A stretch of DNA of 64,000 nt from the NCBI GenBank assembly GCA_000711775.1, contig ARYC01000670.1:1-64000 (forward strand), in the 5' to 3' direction. Below, piece after piece: positions 36,289-48,162 of the stretch. The translations under genes were made by a program, and so were the position numbers. How positions within the stretch are numbered: the first letter of the stretch is position 1; the number at the start of each line of letters is the position of its first letter. Below the pieces are notes generated by a model. The model had not been told where the DNA came from and did no database searches. It was given only the letters and a program-made list of their open reading frames with translations. Source of the DNA: Oxytricha trifallax (Eukaryota > Ciliophora > Spirotrichea > Sporadotrichida > Oxytrichidae).

Positions 36289-38201
36289 TCAATATGGTAT
36301 GTGCATTGAACTTGGAAGATTCCTCAATTCTTGCATTAATTACTACTAAATGTTTTAGTTTTAGTAATTAAATCCACTACCATTATTGTTTTGATTCGAT
36401 TAGCCCCCGAAACCACCTTAGAAAGTGCTAGAAGTATTAGGTTAGGCAAATCATATTTAACGTATATAATTCACAATGACATTTTATGATTCCCTCAATC
36501 ATAAGATTTTTTATGATGTTAGGTATTTAAAATAATTATCCAAATCTAATCTAAGATTGTGACTGATTATTCATAAAACCAGTATTATTATTAGAAGTGT
36601 TAGCGAAACCTTGCATAGGTCTAAAACCTGAGTTATTGTTTTGGCCAAACCCACTGCCGCTATTTTATCCAAAACCTGAAGTTGACGTTGCTGGTCTGAA
36701 TCCGAAGTTGCTGTTGTTGTTTCCACTATAGTCACATTTTAACAAATTTACATAATAACTTACAAAGTAGGAGTAGTGTTGGTATTCATGCCAAATGATT
36801 TGTTGAACCCTGTGTTGGAATTAGTGTTGCTATTGTTCCCCCAAGCATTCCCTCCTTGATTATTGTTGTTGTTCTGCTGTCCCCAAGGAGATTATTGCTA
36901 CTGCTAATTATTGTTGTTGTTCTAGCCCCACTAATTCGTGTTTTACTGTCCAAAAGTATGTAAAAAATTGAATAATTTAATACATTAAGCAGACTGGTTG
37001 TTGTTGTTACTTGGCCACCCACTATTCATGTTGTTAGACTGATTATTGTTGTTGTTGATGCCAAATTGCTTGCTTGGAGAGACTGTGCCCCATTTATTGG
37101 TGCTATTGTTTGAGTTGAAGTTATTGTTGTTATTGTTCTAATTGTTCCCCCAGGTGCCTTGACTATTGTTGTTGTTGTTTTACCCCCATGGTGCATTGGG
37201 TCTATAATTCATGATAAAACAATTATAAGATCACTCAATATATGAATCTTGATTATATAAGAGTTGTTGTTATTGTTGTTCTGACCAAAGGAGAGAGTTG
37301 TCTATTTCAAACCAGTGGAGGTACTTGTTTAGTTCCATCCGTTTCCACCACCATTGTTACCACTAAATTTGTAATCATTAATATATCTCCGAAATAAAAA
37401 CACAATTGATAGTATATATAAATAGAGTGAGAGAGTTTACATTCAAATTATTCCAAATTTTATAAGTAAAATACTTAGAATATGGGCAATATTTTACTAA
37501 TTTTAACTCTAACTCAACTTCTTAAGTGATTTAATATTTCATTAGCAACTATAATTTATGGGATTACTTACTTGTTATTGTAAATGCGAGGATTAATTCA
37601 GATTTAATGATATTTGATATTAAATTTGAGTTAGTTTTTAGAAGTATTATATTAATGAAAATCTCTTAAAATTTGTCATCTTACATACTGAATGCTTGAT
37701 CACTAAAAATATATATGAATTTATTACGACCACTTGTTTGTTTTAAACATCCTAACTATTTTATATAGAGTTCACACAATTATATAATTAAGAATCACAT
37801 TAATTAATTTAAACTATCATTTATATTATTATTCTAACAATATTATTGTTGTTGTTGTTGTTGTTATTGGGCCAGCCACTGTTGCCTCCTCCAAATACAG
37901 GTGTCTGAGTGTTTGATCTCCCCCACATATTGTTGCTGTTGCTATTGTTGCCTCCCCCAAAGTTGTTGACTGCACTAGTATTACTGCGGAAGAGATTGCT
38001 TGTGTTAGTGAAAACACCACCACCATTACTTGAGTTTCCGTTGTTGCCACTGTTGCCCCACACGTTATTGTTTCCACCACCATTGTTGTTATCTATATCA
38101 AATATCAATGTAAAAGACAGAAGAATAAGTATATGAATTTTGATACGGAGAGTGAGCGAGGACTTACTTGCATAGGGTGATCTGAACTAATTATTACTCA
38201 T
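36289..38201 (-). CDS. Asn/Gly-rich FG-repeat protein, possible nucleoporin
   Basis: Start MSNNQFRSPYA at 38201; GTAAGT..AG intron 38093-38167; then NNNNGGGNNNVWGNSGNN. The protein is almost wholly low-complexity Asn/Gly/Gln/Ser with FG and GW motifs: FGGGNSGWP, WGQNNNNNQ, FNKSFGMNTN, NFGFRPATSTSGFGQN and FQGGFGGQSNQ. The tail is QQQLMQELRNLPSSMHIPY with TGA 36289-36291. FG repeats line the nuclear pore channel, so an FG-nucleoporin is the best guess; an RNA-granule protein is an alternative. Long AT-rich gaps (about 36450-36550 and 37390-37820) are IES or intron. Confidence 0.65.
37840..37870 (-). repeat. Poly-Asn codon repeat (AAC)n
   Basis: A run of TTG on the plus strand gives AAC codons on the minus strand; similar runs recur near 36860, 37040, 37130 and 37170. 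They code for Asn tracts in the FG/Asn-rich protein. Confidence 0.75.
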
Positions 38202-38949
38202 TTTGAATATAATTCTGTTAATTATTCTTCAGTTGAAATGGTTTTAAATTAATAATTTCTTTTGATTTTATTTTATCATTTAATTTGCTATGTTTGAAAA
38301 TATTAATTCAAGTAGAATGAATCCATTAATCTTAAAAAAAGTGTGATCATATATTGTATTATTTTCTCTATGCTTTTGAAATATAAAAAAAACAGATGCT
38401 TGGTTATTTTGATAAATTACCTTTTGACAGTAACCCATTTATGCTGTAGGTTTAGATATTCTATTAAAAATATTAGTAACCAGTTAAATATAGGAAAATT
38501 TCTGGTTAAGAAAATAGTCTCAGTAAAATTATCTAATTGATTGAATAATTAATACTTTCTTATTATAGTTTATACATATTTATTATTTTTCAGAAAATAT
38601 ATGTATTTTACCAATAATTATTTACAAATTTTATTTAAAATTCAAATTTATAAAATGTTCTCTTCTTTTCTTTGATATTTTAAGTGATTTTAATGGAAAT
38701 TAAGGTAATAACTATTATAAGTTTATAGTATAAAAATTATTCATTGCTTTTTATTTGATGTTGATTTCTGTTATATCATAAATTCATCTGATATCTTTTT
38801 GGCTGTAATTTCATGCTTATATAAGTTGTAAACTTTAAATTATAATTATTCAATTATTAAGTCAATAATGAAAAATATATGGCTTATTCTTTGTTTCCCA
38901 AAAATTTGAGTTTTCTATCTCAAATTTAATAACAATTTGAACCTATAAA
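38202..38949. other. AT-rich intergenic DNA, no gene seen
   Basis: AT-rich; open frames here reflect only the rarity of TGA. Confidence 0.5.
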
Positions 38950-40659
38950 TAAATTAAGTTTAATTGTTTGCAAAGAATTTCTAGATAGTATCTCTCTTGA
39001 ACTGCCTCTTTAACCGTTTACTAGGCCTCTATTCCTGCACATTTTTGCCTGCCTTCAAGTTTTCATTCAAGTGTTTCTCCAGACCCTTCTCAAAGGACTC
39101 ATCAAACGATTTAGTTACGTCAAGCTCATTGATTTCTTCCTGAAGCTGCTGTTGCATACGTTTTTGTAAAATAGTCGTCAATCTGTCTTTCTGCAACTAT
39201 TTCAGTTTTTATCTGGATTTTAGCTGCTGCTTTATTTTCTAAAGTGATTTCAAATCTACAAGAGCTAGTAAAAAATGGTAAGATATATGGGTATAGAAAT
39301 TGTATTGACTAATTAGGATAAAATGTCATAAAATATAAATAGCTGTTTATTGGTTTTGAGTCTTTTATAGGATATGTTTCTAATGAAAAGCCTCAAGGTT
39401 GAATGTCACAGCAAGTTATTGCTCCTAATTTTCTTAGATTTCATCATCAATTAAATTTAGTGGTATATGAGTTGATTCAGCCCTCTCTACTACATTGTGA
39501 GTTGATGGATTGTTTCTTAAATTGAAAAAATACTACTGCTAAGACTGTTATATTTCCTTTTACTATGAAGTTTCTCTATCACTAGCTTTTTGAGAATTTT
39601 AAAAGGTTTAAGCGAAAGATTGTTAAGTTAAACTTTAAGGCAAAATTGATTTCACTTCAGGCTCGAAACGTTAATCGTCGTGAAGTGGCTGTAGTTTAAG
39701 TGTGAGTAATTTAGCCTCCCTGTTTTGATTATTTTACTTTATCTCATGCTAGAAACTCAAAAATGCAAATATAATTTGGTTAGTTTAAGTCTAAAATACC
39801 ACTAATAAAAACTTTTGGTACTCTCATTTTTATTAGTTTAGTTCAAAGATATCTAACTGATAATAGTCTGTTTTCTTTTGAAATCACTCTCAAATATCTT
39901 TTAATTCAATCTTATTTCTGGACTCTAAGGCTACTAATAATAACTCTAACTTGGGGAAATTTCTTGCATGCTTGAGCTCTATGAATCCCCAGTGTTTTTA
40001 TTTATGTTTAGTTATGTAGCTTTTTTAAGAGAGAGCGTCCTGCTTATAATACTGTCAGTTCTTGAAAGCTCTTTGGTGAGTTTTTTAGAGATTTGAGCTA
40101 AGTTACGGGTTAAAACCTTTTTAGAGGTTTGTTTAGGTGGAAGGAAATGCTAATCGATTTACTCTTGTAACGCAATAACTGGAGAAAAGATAAATTAAGA
40201 AAAATATATAGACAACTTATAAACTCATGAAGGCTCAACATCATTTGTCTAAAATCTAATATGGTATTTTCTAATAGGTTTATACCTTTTATCAGGTCTA
40301 TTGGAAAAGAATTCATTGAGATTTATAGAGGGAGTAGAGACATTTCTCTCAAGAATCTTACTTCCCAATAAACTTCTTCCACTATCCTTAACTTCATTAA
40401 TATGCGATCCAATCCCTATATTCTTACCATTACTCCCTTAGATACTATTATAATTTGCCTATCTTTTCCCCTGCATACCTTGGGTTTAATTTGACTATTG
40501 AAGCTATGTTTGCATTGTCTGTGGTCTGTATTGATTTTTAGAGAATAGCATGGTGTTTTTAAACACTGATTCTATATCCATGTATTCCTATAGAAGCTTC
40601 TCTTCTGAAAGCAATCTTCGCTTTGTAGAATCAAGAAGAGTTCTTTTAGTGTTTGACAT
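38950..40659 (-). CDS. Hypothetical Gln-rich coiled-coil protein
   Basis: Start MSNTKRTLLDSTKRRLLSEE at 40659. An open stretch reaches NEFFSNRPDKR, where a donor GTATAAACC begins an intron or IES. Later segments are SKKVLTRNLAQISKKLTKEL (near 40100), KLLTLKLQPLHDDQRFEPEV and NNPSTHNVVERAESTHIPL (39360-39720). The C-terminal coiled coil is TTILQKRMQQQLQEEINELD then FDESFEKGLEKHLNENLKAG (near 39030-39260). The end is uncertain because AT-rich DNA past 38960 stays open. No family is recognised. Confidence 0.55.
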
Positions 40660-42149
40660 TTAGTTTTTATTAGCTATGGTTGCTGGTTATTTAAAGCCTT
40701 TTAATCTACACAATTTAAATTATCATTGTTGATTTATTATTCCAATAAATAAATGATAAAACAAAGCCACCAAACATGCTTGCAAAGGTATTAATCATCG
40801 GGTTATTATTACTGCTTTCTTAATTGGATTAATTCTAAATAGTTTGAAACAACTGCCTTCTCTCAGTCGTTCTGAACTATTGCTACCCATTATAGCTTTA
40901 CTAACCTAACTATAGTTAACTCGCATTTTATGTAAATATAGAAGGGGTTATATAAATATATTGATATTAAATAAACGTTTCACATTGGCCTTAATCTCAT
41001 ATTAATTAGTAACTTTTTATTTTTAAAAAAAAACTAAGTGATTTTTTACTTTAATTGGTGTAATATATTCTTATAAATGCTTATAAATTTTCTTTAAAAA
41101 AAGTTCTAAATAAGAGCGCCAAACAATATAAGATTATAAGGAAAGCCAAGAATAAGTTACTTTTAATATCCATTTATGATAATGACACCCCATATTATTT
41201 GATTATTGCTTCTTTGTTTATTCTAAGTGAAGATGCCTTAAGAAGGATTTTGTTAGTTATTCCCAACTCTTAAAAGATAATTTTAGTGCAAATCTTGATT
41301 TAAGTTTTTATGATCAATTAACAATTTTCTTTATTAAGTAGGGTCATAAGTCTAGAATAATGCATTATTATTCTGATTTTTTAACTACATATTCGATGCT
41401 TAATTCAATGTATAAGAAGATGACTAGTTTTAGTCATTTTTACTCTAATTCAGTATTTATTGTGATTTGCTGTGTTTACCAAAGTTTTAGTGTTTTTTAC
41501 GATTGCTACTTGTACCACGATATCCTTAGAGATCTTTGAATTTAGTCTTCCCCTATTAATATAGCTTAGTTTTTGTTCAAATAATCATATTATTTTATTT
41601 ATGCTTATTTTTGTTAAAATTCCACTTACATATAGATTGAAATTGGGATTGGGAACAATAACAGGAACATATAACATTTTGCTTTTTATTTATAAATTTT
41701 CAATTTAATTTGCATAAATCTTTCAATAATTCTTTAGAATATGAGAAAAATATTGTAAGAAATTTTTAGAACTACGGGTATAAATTGAAGAAGTAAATTA
41801 GTTGATAATAGTAATATATTAAATCCAAGAATCTAAAGCTTAACTTTATAAAGCTCACTAAACTTCGCAATTTCATCAAAATTTTCTTACATAAGCTTAC
41901 AATTACATTTTACCCAATCGTATCGCCTATCATGACAGATAAAAATAGGGGTAAGAGAATAAAAACTTATAGTAGTTATCTAAATATATATTTTTAAAAT
42001 TTACATAAAATAGCTGTAACAATTTATAAATAACAGGATTTAAATGTATAATTAATTAATACATTTTAAAGCTAAAACTTCAATGAGGCTATAATTTTAA
42101 TCATTTTTTAAGTTATAAATTAATCATTATTATTTAAAGAGATACCCTT
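40660..42149. other. AT-rich intergenic DNA, no gene seen
   Basis: About 1.5 kb of AT-rich DNA. I looked for coding bias on both strands and found none convincing. Confidence 0.5.
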
Positions 42150-44632
42150 TACTAATGATAAAATCAATATACCAACTTCTAATGCTTCACAGAGTAATGG
42201 GAAGCATGAGAATGGTTAAAGCAAAAGTAACAACTAAAACAATCACTCGAATTCCGTCCATCCCAATGGGTTGGGTGTGAAGGGTGCCAATCAGTATTAT
42301 AACATTTAAAGCGTCAAGCAATTCAATAATCCTGAAGGTAAGTATTATTTTTCTTACTTCCCAATTACAATCCGCATTAATTCAATTAGTAGTTAAATAA
42401 GAATAAAATTTTATTTAGTCAAACGTTATTTTTATTGAATTAGATAATCTAAATTTCTTACTACTTTTTTTATATTGATATTCATATTTTTCAAGGCTGT
42501 AGTTATTAATAATTTAAATTTCCCCTGTAAATTTCTGTAAATTATTTCAAAAATAAATTAATTCTTACGAAGTCTGACAGCATCCTGGATTGTTACATTT
42601 TTGTTTCTTCTAATACTTAAACCACTTAAGTACTATTTCATTTAAGTTAATATCCCGGAAATAGCTGTCGTGTAATATAAACAGAATTGGTTTCTTGTAA
42701 TTAAACCAGTTCTGATGCATTTCTAATAGTCAATGCCAATTTATTTTTTATTGAGTGAGCAAATTTTAACACATACTTTTAGAGGAGGAATAGAAGTCAC
42801 CTTAACTAGTGATGCTTTGCTATCAAAACTTCGCTGGTGTGAGACAAGCTAAGCTCATTGCAGGTGATAAATTTAGACTTGATGACAGAGATGCTCACTC
42901 CAAATTCTCTACTTATGGTCTTTTCTTGCCTGCTTCCAAGGATGTAGCATTAATAAGGTAAAATTTTGGTTTAAGAGCGTTAATTGTAAAATCCTATTTA
43001 TTTAATAGTGCAAGGAGTCAAATTTTCAGGAGCTCCAAAGTAGCTTAAGCTGATGAGTGATCACAATTCAATTAGAAAGTCTCCATTCCACAAAAATCAA
43101 AATCTTTCCTTCACCCGTCTGTACAATCCCGACGATACTCCGTTTGTAGGCTGTCCAAGAAACGCACTCTATAAAGCACTCGATGCCTTTAAGGAAATGG
43201 GCGGGTACGAACTCAAGATTGGAATTGAAATAGAATTCTATTTATTAAATTAGAGAACTCTTAAACCTTTTGAATCTAATCCTGAGTCTAGTCTTACTTC
43301 GCTAGTTACTCTTATTGATGACTTTGAAGAGTAAAGCTTTTTGAATTTTATGAATTATTATATAAAATTTGAAACTATAGAATTAACAACTTTAAAGTAT
43401 AAACTCCTATATCTTTCCAAAATAAATAAGAGATATACCAAATCATGAATCAAAACGGGATAGAATTTGAAGTAGGACACAAGGAATGCGGCTCCGGGCA
43501 GTATGAAATCGTGTTAAAATATGGGGAAGTTATGCGCACTCTTGACAATTATTATTTGGCAAAGGAAATAATTTCTTAACACTTCAAGAAGAAGGGCCTT
43601 CTCGTTACTTATATTCCAAAACCGTTTTATTATGCATAGATATAGAACTTTTAAAATCTTCATTTAAAAACTAATTTTAAAGTTTGAGGATTAGGCAGGC
43701 ACAGGGTCCCACGTCCACATTAGTGTCTGGAAAGATGGTAGAAATTGTTTCGGATCCCTAAATGGTAAGTGGACTCTTTCTGACGTAGGAGAGCATTTCA
43801 TGTCCGGAATTTTGAATTACTTCGATGCCCTATGCCACTTCTTAACTCCCTCTCCAAATTCAATACGCCGTCTGTAAGCTCAACAATATGTAGGCTGCTA
43901 TAAAGTTTGGGGTGTCGAGAACAAAGAAGCACCTATTCGTTTGATAAGCTCATTAAAGATAGGACATCCCACTCAATAATTTGAGATCAAAACTTTCGAT
44001 CACACTACCAACTTCTACTTTGCTATGGCATGTACAATCGTTTTTGGAATGCAAGGTATCAAAGACAAACTACGGTTGCCAGAACCATATAACGAAGATG
44101 CTCATTACTTGACTGAGCATGAGAGACATCAAATGGGTATCACATTTTAATATAAATAAACATCACATTGATCTAGATTAATCCCTTTCTTTATTTTTAT
44201 TTCATTCTTGCCTAACAAATTCGATCAGAGAAAGGAAATTATTGAATCAGAGTAGGGTCAACCATTAAGGGATTTCTTTGGTGATGATCTCATAAGAAAC
44301 GTTTTACTGGTTCACTAAGAAGATTTTAAGCACTTCTAAGAGCTTAATTTCAAAGATGAAATGGTCCAATTGCTTGAGAGATAAACCAAAAGAGAGAAAA
44401 TTTTGTAACATAAAAAATATTAAGAATAATAGGGAATTAGCCTGGTTAAAAACAAAATTTTACAATTAATTTCTTTTTTTAAAGGTTTATTGAATTTGAA
44501 TGATGTCAGATTTACATGAAGTAGCAAGAACGTGCAAAGGACCAAGCAATCAATACTTATAATATTATTAATTTATCAAAGAATCTTGAATTTCGTGAAT
44601 AACTTTACTAAATATAGATGCAATTCAAATGA
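42150..44632 (+). CDS. Glutamine synthetase family enzyme (GS-I/lengsin type)
   Basis: Landmarks: KIGIEIEFYLLN (metal-binding Glu), VGHKECGSGQYEIVLKYGEV, QAGTGSHVHISVWKDG and TPSPNSIRRLQAQQYVGCYK then WGVENKEAPIR. These define the GS catalytic fold, which ligates ammonia to glutamate; the type I-like layout may instead use another amine. An intron-like interval is 42338-42782. IESs: 42950-43001 (TTAATA), 43327-43427 (AAGAG), 43637-43691 (TAG) and 44143-44212 (CATT), all frame-keeping. A last segment (MKQQERAKDQAINTYN) ends TGA 44630-44632 after a junction near 44430. The exact start is unresolved; the N-terminal part is Ser/Asn-rich. Confidence 0.88.
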
Positions 44633-44874
44633 GGATAATTTACTTATATTTTTATATACATTTTTAATTGAGATTAATAGCATTTATCTTTAACAAGATA
44701 TAAGATAATTGTTATTATAAGTATTTAGGTTTATAAGAGAGAAATTGAACAAATAAACTTGAATCATTTTACAAATATAAAAAATTTAACTTCGTCCATT
44801 TATTTATTTTAAACTTTACTGATACTTATTAAATCATTGATATATAAATGAGTCTTTAATAATCAATTACTCAA

Positions 44875-46413
44875 TCACTCTTTCTCTTTAATTTATTCTT
44901 TACTTTCTTCTAAATCTTATTCTTTCTGTAGCTTACTATCACTCTTAACCTGATCTTCTCCCTCTTACAACAAAAGCTTCTTAGAGACGTCACTAGCAGC
45001 ACTAATCTAATTCGATACTTGCCCACCTGAACCAACTGGTTATCCTTTATAGTTTACGAACTTGCCTCTGAAACACTGTGTGATCGCATCGATTTTGCTC
45101 TGTCCAATTCCGTCCATGTTCAAGAACTCTTCATAGCTAGGTGCTAGAATCACTTACTCGATTGAGCCGAAATTGCACAAAAGATTCTTCGCATCGGTTT
45201 TATTCACTCTGCGAATTGATCCCAAGACATCTGTCGCTTGTTCTAGATGAGTGTTCCCTTGATTCTAGTAAACCTAGTAATTAATGTGAAGTAATGCAAT
45301 TCGAGATATTAATATAAATAAGAGGGGAATTATAAAATAATCACTTAAGGTATATGATTTTATTTGTATTTAAGTTACTTATTGCATTATCCAGTATTAA
45401 GGTTTACTTTCCCTCTAGCATAGTTTGAGTTTTATTCTCGTAGCTTTTGAAAGTTTAAATATACTACGCAGCCTCCTCAAAGCTCCAGCACATAATCATC
45501 TTAGTTTCAAACTTAATGCACTCCATAAGCAGTCCGTTAATCATGTTCTAGTCATCTTTATCATCATTTAAAACCAAAAGCATTTTGTTTCTGGTTTTAC
45601 GGTGCCTGTAGATGTCCTCTAATCTTTGAATGATGTAGAGAGGGTAGGCTATGTGGTAGGAGAGTTAGAGAAACAAGAGAGATACTTTCTCGTTGATGTC
45701 GTAATCTTCAAACATTGGAGACGTTTAGTGCTGGGGGTTCTAGTCGTCTACAAGAATATACTAGAAACGGGAGTATTGCTAGTAAAATTGTTAAGAACAA
45801 ACATTCTACAAAATAAATTAATAAAAACTTGACTAATTTTTTAATAATTTATTGAAAAAATGCACATGATGATAGGATGATATGCAAATTTGAGAAGAAG
45901 GAGTTAAAAATTGTTTTTATTAAGGATAAATGTGGTTGTTATAATTTTTATACTTGATATTAATAATTTGGAATAGGAATCTGTTATCAAATTAAAGTTT
46001 TATTACTCATTTTATAAATTATTTAATATCATTCATTTTTTAAATTAACAAGTTTATGAATTTGCATAAATAAAAAAATCTGCACCCATCATTGTAAAAT
46101 TGATAGTTTTCTTTACTAAAAATAATTATTATTAATTAAAGTCAAAATCATTATTACAATACTTCAAAAGTGGGTTAGTTTCCTATTTTTTGTTGACTTT
46201 AACCTGATTTCGGTTGAAAAGCCCTTGCTAATTAGTGTTTCCATACCCTCCTCTATTGTTTGCTCCACCTCGCCCACGATTATTGGTACTCCCATTTCCA
46301 TAGTTATTAGACTGATTATTGTTTAAGGGTCTTGAATTGGAAGTATTTGCATACATCTACTCAATTTTATTTGGCTACATTGGATTGTTGTTGCCAACAG
46401 ATTTTTAGTTCAT
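44875..46413 (-). CDS. ERCC1/Rad10-like DNA repair nuclease subunit
   Basis: ERCC1 pairs with XPF to cut DNA in nucleotide excision and crosslink repair. Seen here: an Asn/Gly/Arg-rich head (start MNQKSVGNNNPMQPNKIEQ), ETNPLLKY matching the ERCC1 start motif, the central domain LSYHIAYPLYIIQRLEDIYR then MCWSFEEAAQYIQTFKSYE, and a C-terminal helix-hairpin-helix (SIRRVNKTDAKNLLCNFGS, MDGIGQSKIDAI). IESs: 45812-46159 (pointer TTGTA on the coding strand), 45757-45797 (TTCTT) and 45299-45386 (TGCA). All three keep the frame. Ends TGA 44875-44877. It converges on the glutamine-synthetase-like gene. Confidence 0.9.
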
Positions 46414-46798
46414 CTTAGACTTTATATAATTAATTTGTAAATTTAAATTCTAAGATAGTATTTCTATTTCATAATATTGTGTATTAGAAGAGAGGTTTAC
46501 TTTCCAATAAATCAATTTATAGGAATTATTAAGGTAAATTAAGAAACTCGTATTTGATTATTTGCTTAACATTCACTAACTAGTCTTCTATTTCTAAATT
46601 TAATGATTTTTCAGAAGATTGGTGAATATTTAAAGATAATATAGAAATTTAAGATTAGGTTTTTTACTTAATACAAATAAGAAATTTAGAATTTAATAGA
46701 ATATCAAAATAAAAAAGCTATTATTTTAAAAGTATGATCAGATCGTAATTAATCATGCATGTCAATCCCTATTTTTATAATAAATTTAAATATATAAG
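46414..46798. other. AT-rich intergenic DNA, no gene seen
   Basis: Spacer between the divergent ERCC1-like and lectin-like genes; AT-rich, likely promoters for both. Confidence 0.5.
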
Positions 46799-48162
46799 AT
46801 GTAGACTATCAATCAAATAAATTTACATCGAGTCCAGAAAAAGGGCAAGCTTTGCTATGAAAATGAAGCAAAGAGCAAGAAAAAAAGAACAATTTTCTAT
46901 TCAATTCGAGAATAAAACTATTTGACAATGTTGATTGTAATAATATTGGGGTTAAGTATGAACAGTCAGTAAGTTTAAGGATAGTAAGTGGCTGCACATC
47001 GAGTATTTGTAAATCTAGACAAATCAATGGTGCCTTGCAACTAAGAGCTATAGTACATGCTCGAAGATGAGATGATTGGTAAGTTTTACTTCATTCATTA
47101 TATTTTGAATTCATCTTACTTTTAGAGCTATCACTTTTAAAAACACAATGGAGCAATACAACTAGTGAGGCAAGACTAAGACCTAGATTAAACGTGACCA
47201 GAAATGGAGGCACGAATCAATAGCCTAATTATAATGTTAATATCCAAGGTTTGATGAACAATAGCATTTAAACTGAAGGTGACAACATGGTAGGAACTGC
47301 AGCATGGTATTATACTTTTCAACCATAATTTTTATTTAGGTTAAACTACCCTATTTCGATTCATGATCTAACAAAAATGAACTTTACCTTAAACTGGTCT
47401 AAGGCTCAATGCAATTTGAACTACAACTCATTAATTAATTGCTCTCCTCAAGGAGGATTTGCCTTGGTATTTTAGTAAGAGTCAAATAAAGCTCTTGGAG
47501 AATACAGAAACAATTTAGGTTAAGGTTTAGGCTATGATGGGCTGAGTGGGATCTTTGCTATAGAATTTGATATGCAAGCAATGACTCACAAGAGCCTCGA
47601 TAGCTCAAGCCAATTGAAAATATCGCTTTAAGTTAGGAATAAAAATATCAAGTTGCTATCATCAAGCACGAGCAGTACATTCAAATCTAATTCAAAACCA
47701 GTTAATTTCGCGGTAAGAATTTGAATTTAACATTATATTGCTTTTTAGAGTTTCAACCTTAGCGGTTTTAGTTCTCAAATTTAAGTTCAAATGGGTATAA
47801 TTACAAACCAGCTCAATTAGCAAATAATGATCGTACTCGACATGAATGGTATGCGTCAGCTCTAAGTCAAAACAACATTTGAAGAGCTTGGTCTAGATTC
47901 TACAAAAACATTTTATGTTGGGTTCACATCAGCCTAAAACATTAACAAACTGTCACCATCAGCTACTCTTGATATTCTCAATTTTAGATTATTTAAGGGC
48001 AAGCCAAAGTATGTTGATGGTCAGGTGTCATATATAGGTGACTCTGTTGGACCCAAGGGTAATTAGAGCAATTTAGAGGTTAGGTCTAGTTTTTACGATT
48101 TATGTATGCAAAAGACTACATTAGTTGTTTATCCTATATTTCAAAATTTGACATTTCAATGA
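46799..48162 (+). CDS. L-type lectin domain protein
   Basis: An N-terminal hydrophobic stretch (LTMLIVIILGLSM) suggests a signal anchor. Lectin landmarks: GGFALVFQQESNKALGEYR, LGYDGLSGIFAIEFDM and TFYVGFTSA..ATLDILNFRL, matching the legume-lectin fold of ER-Golgi cargo receptors and secreted lectins. Introns: near 47079-47126 (GTAAGT..TTTTAG), 47714-47749 (GTAAGA..TTTTTAG), and a possible 33-base intron at about 47308-47340 whose removal gives AAWLNYPISIHDL. The protein ends FQNLTFQ TGA at 48160-48162, overlapping the end of the gene on the other strand by seven bases. No IES was needed. Confidence 0.85.

Noticed and set aside
37909-38136. Leu/Pro-rich plus-strand ORF
   Set aside because: It is an artefact of reading the complement of Asn/Gly-rich codons.
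38343-38540. 65-codon plus-strand ORF
   Set aside because: AT-rich, hydrophobic-biased chance frame with no family feature.
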